A stretch of 10,534 nt of DNA. Origin: an uncultured Clostridia bacterium. Lineage in GTDB: Bacteria; Bacillota; Clostridia; Peptostreptococcales; Anaerovoracaceae. The stretch covers positions 1 to 10,534 of the forward strand of contig CAKQVC010000045.1 in NCBI GenBank assembly GCA_934277655.1, in the 5' to 3' direction. This document shows positions 7,101 to 10,534 of the stretch, piece by piece; within the stretch, counting starts at the first letter, position 1; each line of letters opens with the position of its first letter. The notes under the pieces are model-generated. The model was given only the letters and a program-made list of their open reading frames with translations, ran no database searches and had not been told where the DNA came from. The position numbers were made by a program, and so were the translations under genes.

Positions 7101-8110
7101 AATTTGCCGTCTTGAAACCCTTCGCCGCTCTCTACCAGATCATAGCTATATTTACCCGGCTCACTGCTCTTGAATGTCACCTCAGCCTCTGTCGTACTGA
7201 TACGCTTGACGGACTCTATTCTCACATACGGACCTTCCGTATCCGGACCTGTTACGCTAATCGGAAGCTCCACAAAATTGCCGGCATAATCGGTTCTGTA
7301 ATCCCCGTTGTACTGCTCGCTGTAAACTTTCAGCGTATATTTTCCTACAGGCAGGGAATACGGAACGGCGACCGCCGCCTCTCCGCTCTCGCTGTCCTCT
7401 GCGATACGTCCGTAATACAGGTTCTGTCCCTGCTCATCGGCAATTATAACTGAAACATATTCGTTGCTACCTTTCCTTGCACCGGAATATCCTACTCTGA
7501 TATCTTTCCCTGCAGCCACATCTGTATATCCCAAAGTCTTGGCGCTAAAGTTCGTCCGGGTTCTGTCATGTATTGTCAGCTTCCATTCACCACTGCCGTG
7601 CTCAGGAATGGCCGCCAGATCAGGATCTGTTTCTGTATCTGCTTTGCCGCCTTTTGCATTAGACAGGAATAAAATATCGCTGCCGTCAAGATTAAATGCA
7701 GGGCGGGCCGGTCGCCTCTGTTTCAGGGCATCCTCATCAAGGAAATCCCCGTAAGCCATCCTACCATCAGTGTCGATGTAGCCCATTCCATGAAGAGAAT
7801 AATAGGAGCGAATCCACCACCAAGCTCTTGAATCATATTTCCATTTGGCCACACGCGTCTCGTTTCCCGTAAATCCGTAGCTTGGATTTCTTGCCTCATA
7901 TGCCGACAGGAAAAATACCTGTTCGTTTATCAGCTCAGACTCAAGAAATCCAACGATATCGTTCGCTTCATACTCTCTGGCTTCTTTCTTGCTGACAGTC
8001 ATGGCATACTTTTTTTCATCTTCGGTAAAGGAGTTTTCTGCAAACTCCTTGCACCAGCTCTGCGCATAGCTGCCCTGCCATGTAGATACGCCATCATAGG
8101 AAAAATACAC
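4157..8110 (-). CDS. C-terminal part of the interrupted DUF6273 surface protein
   Basis: The longest start after the internal stop is GTG 8110, giving 1317 residues, but GGAGG lies only 1 nt before it and no signal peptide follows, so independent expression is doubtful. In order: rest of DUF6273 module 2 (1-152, with AQSWC, VFFLSAYEA, WWWIRSYY and RPAFNLDGSDILF); Ig-like domain (176-287); Fn3-like segment (about 291-387); InlB/Listeria-Bacteroides repeat (391-465, FKGWYTD and YAKW); a divergent DUF6273-like module (470-676, ending YGFRPVLELP); a second InlB-like repeat (685-758); two Ig-like segments (770-941, joined by VDNTAPVISG); a Cys/His-rich region with four CxxC motifs (951-1072); a Gly/Ser linker (1074-1124); an Ig-like piece (1128-1192); and a basic Lys/Tyr-rich C-terminal domain (1200-1315). 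No LPXTG motif is present, so attachment is unclear. Adhesion or cell-surface binding is inferred from the architecture; no catalytic domain is seen. Confidence 0.72.
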   Translation of the reverse strand: MYFSYDGVSTWQGSYAQSWCKEFAENSFTEDEKKYAMTVSKKEAREYEANDIVGFLESELINEQVFFLSAYEARNPSYGFTGNETRVAKWKYDSRAWWWIRSYYSLHGMGYIDTDGRMAYGDFLDEDALKQRRPARPAFNLDGSDILFLSNAKGGKADTETDPDLAAIPEHGSGEWKLTIHDRTRTNFSAKTLGYTDVAAGKDIRVGYSGARKGSNEYVSVIIADEQGQNLYYGRIAEDSESGEAAVAVPYSLPVGKYTLKVYSEQYNGDYRTDYAGNFVELPISVTGPDTEGPYVRIESVKRISTTEAEVTFKSSEPGKYSYDLVESGEGFQDGKFGYGHGMIPNRKAQTIIVSGLRPREGCDIYFAVFDQSGNQRPSKVMASIPADVIHKVTLHAGNGAVIAEGKDVTQYAEGESVILPTAEDMSRSGGVFKGWYTDCDFAGAPVTKISDTDKGDKVFYAKWEWDGQEQFSLSPGKTYYFDLSGAGIPGTVNGGNAAGAVSVPDQSLHYVPFTYVGTIDAYSFSKEMKTTDESAVGNQYLHSLFVSDYNVVHSTGWSNINKAGYIFGKSYTSGNISYTMRALSGGNRYTLGGKEAIGPRNNEWDTILDKNEEYIKNADMFSWVQDECEDGGILTNRMLRGYSINGGTVRTAGGSFEGNIQEHYGFRPVLELPNVETLGADGLKAVTLDLNGGSVNGRSDENIQIVVKKGESFTAPTAEGLVGDTGLLSNWIGSDGKSYQPGDSVPAEITSLTAQWGSLSGEIKIGTHKWNKLLTDVNYDLFFKAGESVEITASDENSGKVTIAYLASDKTLAESELKQMLFIQYPGKLQIGDPYLDRDGRYIIYARLSDASGNVRYISSDGIVVDNTAPVISGIKDGETYCEAQIVSVEEANLDSITVNGNPVTLTDGKLTLNPADGEQNVVVTDKVGNTASVTVTVNDGHTPLADDNDCTTSVLCRYCNAVITAAKQHDFTGALKSDETGHWHQCQNEGCSVCETKASHTGGEATCTEKAICTECGQVYGALAPDNHTGKEEWIKTATEHTKKWMCCGAVTVETEAHTWKGNICEKCGYKHSSGNSGSSGGSGSGGSGSSGGSGSGSSGGSGSSGGSSSSGGSSSSSSGGSYNPVQKPEIIIKGGSADLENDGTTLVITPDEGMTISKVTVNGQEVSVTDNKITGVKTGDKIEVICTKIEPAKEELSRTFKEKILNLKITVRTTKTTRGNIKVTAKDSEKLENLVKNIEKAGYTVKYKFYKSTKKASKYSAILEKKSCTYTNTTGKNGKKYFYKVKIMVYDKKNKLIAASDLTQCKYGVRLWNK
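4739..4891 (-). repeat. Gly/Ser-linker coding low-complexity repeat
   Basis: About 50 codons of almost only Gly and Ser encode a flexible linker between the Cys/His-rich region and the C-terminal domain. The DNA is made of imperfect short units; on the plus strand, blocks starting GATCCTCC and ending CGGAGCTTCC or CAGAGCTTCC recur at about 40-bp spacing. Copy number could vary by slippage. Confidence 0.8.
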
Positions 8111-8155
8111 GCCTCCGTAGTACTCTGATCCCAGCAGTTCTTCAGACAGCAGGAA

Positions 8156-8158
8156 TTA
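8156..8158 (-). other. In-frame TAA stop codon interrupting the surface protein
   Basis: Minus-strand context is CCG GGA TAA TTC CTG CTG TCT GA. The matching place in module 1 (near 9180) reads GAC GGC TTT TTC CTG CTG TCT GA, so the stop stands where module 1 has Phe92, and the following 14 bases are identical. A single base change from a Lys, Tyr or Leu codon would give this TAA; from TTT two changes are needed. No indel is required, since the frame is the same on both sides. Confidence 0.9.
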
Positions 8159-9457
8159 TCCCGGCTCTCCCGAATTGGTCTGATTATCCAAAACGCGCCA
8201 CTTGATCGGGCTTCCCTCGTAGCTGCCGTAATAGATATAGTCGTAGCCGCACGCATCATTATAGCCCGAAATCTGGTTTGTGACAGACTCATCAATGCCT
8301 CCGGAAATCGAAAAGCTCAAATTCACAAACTCGCTTACATAATCCGTATTGCACTCTCCGTTGTACTGCTCACTGAACACCCTAAGCACATATCTTCCCG
8401 GCTCAAGACCTTCAGGCACGGTAATCTGCGCACTGCCGTCTGCGCTGTTTTGCGCGATGCGTACATAGTAGAGTAGTTCGCCATTTCTGTCCATAATGAT
8501 TGCTGAAACATATTCATTGTCGCCGGTTTTCGCACCGGAATAGTTGATAGAAATTGTTTCTCCCTGCTTCGCATTTGCTTTATCTGCGGAAGCGCTGAAG
8601 CTCCGGCTGCTGTCCTTTAATGTCAGCTTCCATGTATCGCCGCTCCAGTCGCCGACAGCCGTCAGATTACTGTCTGTGGCGGCATCTGTTTTGCCGCCGT
8701 CAGCACTGGATGCGAAAACGATTTCACTCTTTCCAAGGTTAAAAGCAGGGCGCGGGTGCTCACTATTTCCGGGATATATCATGTCTATAATGGATCCCCG
8801 ATCTGGGCAATATGCCGCGAATGTTGCATTGATGTAAGAACGCAGAAACCAGCCATAATCGAAAGTTGAATCAATTGGCTTTCCGTATTTAGAGCTTTCC
8901 GCCTCCTCCGCAGACAGATAAAAAACCTTATCACCATTCAGAATGTTTTCGTATGCTTCAAAGATAATAGGAAGGCGGGGATCAAAGTATGTATATGTGT
9001 CATCAGATTTTACCGTCTCTAAAATCGCATCACGCTCGACAGAGGTAAATGCATCCGGCACACTGTTTCCGCTTATCCCGGCAAAATCCTCGCACCATTT
9101 CTGCGCGCTGCTTTCCTGCCATTTCGTGCTATTATCATCAAATTTCTGCAACACATCTATCAGACCCTCAGACAGCAGGAAAAAGCCGTCTTTGCCTGTA
9201 TTGGTTTTATCATCAAGCACAAGCCATTTGATCGGATTTCCTTTCCATTTACCGTAATAGATATAGTGATATTTATGGTTGTTGTAACCGGCAATCCCAT
9301 CTGTATTGAAGCGTATTGCCTTCTCGGTATTTGCCGCAGCTGTCTGCACTGCCGCGGTATTTGTATTCGCTTCCCCGGTTTCAGCGTAAGAGACTGCCGG
9401 AAACATGCTTAAAACCATGCTGCATATCATCAAAATGCTGAGTAGTCGCTTTTTCAT
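8156..9457 (-). CDS. DUF6273 domain secreted protein, N-terminal part (433 aa before the in-frame stop)
   Basis: Starts at ATG 9457 behind a strong AAAGGAGG with 9-nt spacing. Residues 1-25 form a Sec signal peptide (MKKR, hydrophobic core LLSILMICSMVLSMF, cleavage likely after VSYA). Residues 58-252 are a DUF6273 module: YIYYGKWKGNPIKW, GFFLLSEGL (91-99), AQKWCEDF (118-125), VFYLSAEEA (178-186), GWFLRSY (202-208) and RPAFNLGKSEIVF (236-248). Residues 276-384 are an Ig-like beta domain, recurring at about half identity after module 2. From about 398 a second DUF6273 module begins and is cut by TAA after residue 433. If expressed alone, the product would be a secreted protein with one complete module and a stub. 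It lies 52 bp after the TetR gene with no terminator between them. DUF6273 has no established function; a cell-surface role is inferred from the signal peptide and repeats. Confidence 0.82.
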   Translation of the reverse strand: MKKRLLSILMICSMVLSMFPAVSYAETGEANTNTAAVQTAAANTEKAIRFNTDGIAGYNNHKYHYIYYGKWKGNPIKWLVLDDKTNTGKDGFFLLSEGLIDVLQKFDDNSTKWQESSAQKWCEDFAGISGNSVPDAFTSVERDAILETVKSDDTYTYFDPRLPIIFEAYENILNGDKVFYLSAEEAESSKYGKPIDSTFDYGWFLRSYINATFAAYCPDRGSIIDMIYPGNSEHPRPAFNLGKSEIVFASSADGGKTDAATDSNLTAVGDWSGDTWKLTLKDSSRSFSASADKANAKQGETISINYSGAKTGDNEYVSAIIMDRNGELLYYVRIAQNSADGSAQITVPEGLEPGRYVLRVFSEQYNGECNTDYVSEFVNLSFSISGGIDESVTNQISGYNDACGYDYIYYGSYEGSPIKWRVLDNQTNSGEPG

Positions 9458-9509
9458 TTTGCCTTTCCTCCTTTACTGATTGCTTCTGTTATTGATATTG
9501 TGATTGCTG

Positions 9510-10088
9510 TTATTTTTGTTTCTGTTTTTCTGCAAATAAAATGACACTTTCTTTTAAGACTTTCAACTGGCATTCCAGGTAATATTCATCTTCAAACAGG
9601 GCATAATGTACGCAAGCTCTGATAAGGATAAAGATCAAAGCCGTGATCGTATCACGGGGGATCCCCAACTTCGGTTCCAACTGTGCAGCATATGCACTGT
9701 ATCGTTCATTAATCCCTTCGAAAAACTTTTTACCGTGCTCGATATATTTAGGATGTGTATAAACCTGGTACATCAGGCGATACTTTTTGCCATGTTTCTC
9801 TGCCGTCCAATATGGAATTTCTTCAATGAACCGCATAACATCCTGAATATCGACAGGGGCTTTTGCCATAAAGTCATCTTCAACCTTCGTCATGCAATAT
9901 GCAGTGGATTCAATAATCAGTTCATCCAGGTTCTTAAAATATACATACAGGTTTCCTGTCGTACATCCGCATGCTTCTGCAAGCGCCTTGATTCCTGTAC
10001 CGTTCAGCCCGTTTTCTGCGTAACACGCAAAACATGCTTCCATAATTTCTTCTTTTCGTTTTTTATGCTGCTCTTGTGTAATTTTCAT
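9510..10088 (-). CDS. TetR/AcrR-family transcriptional regulator
   Basis: A 192-residue protein, usual length for the family. The N-terminal DNA-binding domain spans about 10-57, with the helix-turn-helix at about 31-52 (GIKALAEACGCTTGNLYVYF) followed by the typical K-N-L-D-E-L-I helix. The C-terminal 130 residues are a divergent helical ligand/dimerisation domain with several aromatic residues and Cys; the inducer cannot be predicted. TetR proteins usually repress their own and adjacent genes until a ligand binds. ATG 10088 has AGGGG 4 nt upstream. The promoter at 10163-10135 with an overlapping inverted repeat fits autoregulation, and the surface-protein gene 52 bp downstream on the same strand would be co-regulated if co-transcribed. 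The stop is TAA. Confidence 0.93.
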   Translation of the reverse strand: MKITQEQHKKRKEEIMEACFACYAENGLNGTGIKALAEACGCTTGNLYVYFKNLDELIIESTAYCMTKVEDDFMAKAPVDIQDVMRFIEEIPYWTAEKHGKKYRLMYQVYTHPKYIEHGKKFFEGINERYSAYAAQLEPKLGIPRDTITALIFILIRACVHYALFEDEYYLECQLKVLKESVILFAEKQKQK

Positions 10089-10102
10089 TATACCCCTTTT
10101 TC

Positions 10103-10135
10103 TTATAATAACTAATCGTTCATTTATTATTATAA
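10103..10135. promoter_or_regulatory. Candidate operator: 9-bp inverted repeat over the TetR gene start of transcription
   Basis: TTATAATAA (10103-10111) and TTATTATAA (10127-10135) are exact inverted arms around a 15-nt centre. The repeat begins at the last base of the predicted -10 box and covers the expected transcription start, an ideal place for a repressor. The arms are pure A/T, so chance similarity is possible. Confidence 0.4.
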
Positions 10136-10163
10136 ATATATCATATCTCCCCTATAAAATCAA
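10135..10163 (-). promoter_or_regulatory. Sigma-A-type promoter for the TetR gene (and perhaps the surface protein)
   Basis: On the minus strand TTGATT (10163-10158) is followed after exactly 17 bp by TATATT (10140-10135). Transcription would start near 10128, leaving a leader of about 40 nt. As no terminator or convincing promoter is seen in the 52 bp between the regulator and the surface-protein gene, this promoter probably serves both. Confidence 0.5.
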
Positions 10164-10200
10164 GCTTCTGCTTTTATTGTTTCAAAATTTCATATAGCCG

Positions 10201-10243
10201 TAAGCGCCAAACCATGCGCACATAGGGCATGGTTTGGCGCTTA
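10201..10243. repeat. 17-bp perfect palindrome (hairpin) flanked by CATATAG direct repeats
   Basis: TAAGCGCCAAACCATGC (10201-10217) and its exact reverse complement (10227-10243) enclose a 9-nt loop. CATATAG occurs 3 nt before the left arm (10191-10197) and directly after the right arm (10244-10250). It lies upstream of the TetR promoter and downstream of the RnfB-like gene's terminator. No U-run follows on either strand, so it is not a standard terminator; a REP-like element or remnant of a small mobile palindrome is possible. Confidence 0.6.
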
Positions 10244-10302
10244 CATATAGCCTGTCACATCTGAACGATATATACCGTAATTTTTTCTTCGTTTCTTTAC
10301 AG

Positions 10303-10344
10303 AAAAAGCCTGTCGGCGGATTTTACTCTGCTGACAGGCTTTTT
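10303..10344 (-). terminator. Rho-independent terminator after the RnfB-like gene
   Basis: A stem with A-tract, AAAAAGCCTGTC (10303-10314) pairing with GACAGGCTTTTT (10333-10344), is extended inward by five more pairs, two of them G-U, around an 8-nt loop. On the minus strand the stem is followed by a T-run; on the plus strand there is also a T-run, so it may work in both directions. It lies about 30 bp after the TAG of the ferredoxin-type gene and closes that transcript. Confidence 0.88.
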
Positions 10345-10374
10345 TATTATGATTTTAGATTGAAAGGTTCTTTC

Positions 10375-10534
10375 CTACGCTTCAGCCTTAGCTGGTGCAG
10401 GAGCTTCTTCCTTTACTGCCGGTTTTCTCTTTGCTCTCATGTTATTGATCGCATTGGTTGGACATTCTTTTGCACAAAGTCCGCAGTTCTTACACTTATC
10501 CGGATCAATGTATGCGTGGTTGTTCTCCACTGTA
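10375..10534 (-). CDS. rnfB: 4Fe-4S ferredoxin-type protein, probably RnfB C-terminus (N-terminus outside window)
   Basis: The open frame enters from the right edge and ends at TAG 10377-10375, showing the last 52 residues. They contain one complete 4Fe-4S motif with CxxCxxCxxxCP spacing (CKNCGLCAKECP), preceded by VENNHAYIDPDKC, then a basic stretch and an Ala/Pro/Glu/Lys-rich tail (KEEAPAPAKAEA). The segment before the cluster resembles the final ferredoxin domain of RnfB subunits in clostridial Rnf complexes, which pass electrons from ferredoxin to NAD+ at the membrane with ion pumping. With only one domain visible, another polyferredoxin is possible. The terminator just downstream marks it as the last gene of its operon, consistent with RnfB ending many rnfCDGEAB operons. 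Confidence 0.7.
   Translation of the reverse strand, partial: TVENNHAYIDPDKCKNCGLCAKECPTNAINNMRAKRKPAVKEEAPAPAKAEA

Larger units (their letters stand above)
4157..9457 (-). pseudogene. Full-length DUF6273 multidomain surface protein gene, interrupted by one in-frame TAA
   Basis: Read from ATG 9457 to TAA 4159-4157, a single frame of 1766 codons is open except for one TAA at 8158-8156. The pieces on both sides are in the same frame and complete each other: the second DUF6273 module begins before the stop (YDYIYYGSYEGSPIKWRVLD) and resumes right after it (FLLSEELLG...), matching module 1 (YHYIYYGKWKGNPIKWLVLD ... FFLLSEGL). The intact ancestor was therefore one secreted protein of about 190 kDa. 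AAAGGAGG lies 9 nt before ATG 9457. Possible readings are a recent nonsense mutation, a sequencing or assembly error, or stop readthrough. The rest of the frame is free of other disruptions, so the event is recent or the call is an error. Confidence 0.72.

Noticed and set aside
6923..7453. 176-codon open frame on the plus strand
   Set aside because: It lies fully antisense to the Ig-like and Fn3-like regions of the surface protein, with no family signature.
8156..8158. Alternative genetic code (TAA read as sense)
   Set aside because: TAA, TAG and TGA all end other genes here at proper family lengths, so the standard code is used.
9606..10115. 169-codon open frame on the plus strand
   Set aside because: It is antisense to the TetR gene, whose helix-turn-helix and start signals are clear.

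Overview
The window looks like a chromosomal segment of an anaerobic, probably gut-associated member of the Clostridia (Bacillota). The pointers are a DUF6273-type repeat surface protein, a DUF2148 ferredoxin-like protein, an RnfB-like ferredoxin tail, strong AGGAGG-type ribosome binding sites and the standard stop codons TAA, TAG and TGA. I cannot name the genus. All credible genes are on the minus strand, so transcription runs from high to low coordinates.

Right end (10534 to about 10300): the last 52 codons of a 4Fe-4S ferredoxin-type protein, most likely RnfB, closed by a classic intrinsic terminator. Next come a 17-bp perfect palindrome, a promoter, and a TetR/AcrR-family regulator whose promoter is overlapped by a 9-bp-arm inverted repeat (a candidate auto-operator). 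Only 52 bp after the regulator, with no terminator between, starts a very large secreted repeat protein (9457 to 4157, 1766 codons before its natural stop). It has a signal peptide, two DUF6273+Ig-like modules, InlB-type repeats, a divergent DUF6273-like module, a Cys/His-rich CxxC region, a Gly/Ser linker and a basic C-terminal domain. The frame is broken by one in-frame TAA at 8158-8156, inside the second DUF6273 module. The sequence therefore holds a 433-residue N-terminal piece and a long downstream piece with no signal peptide of its own.

Left half: after an intergenic spacer holding a 15-bp hairpin, a pair of near-identical 14-mers and a good sigma-A-type promoter, there is an SNF/NSS-family sodium:amino-acid symporter. 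About 180 bp further on comes a tight three-gene cluster: a DUF2148 ferredoxin-like protein, an EamA/RarD-type permease starting 5 bp after it, and a sugar-nucleotidyltransferase-like protein starting 38 bp later and cut off by the window edge. The spacing suggests one transcript, but the three functions do not make an obvious pathway.

The main points for a second look are the nonsense codon in the giant surface protein, the TetR/surface-protein pairing with its candidate operator, and the Cys/His-rich extracellular region. I see no CRISPR array, tRNA, rRNA, insertion sequence or clear new defence system.
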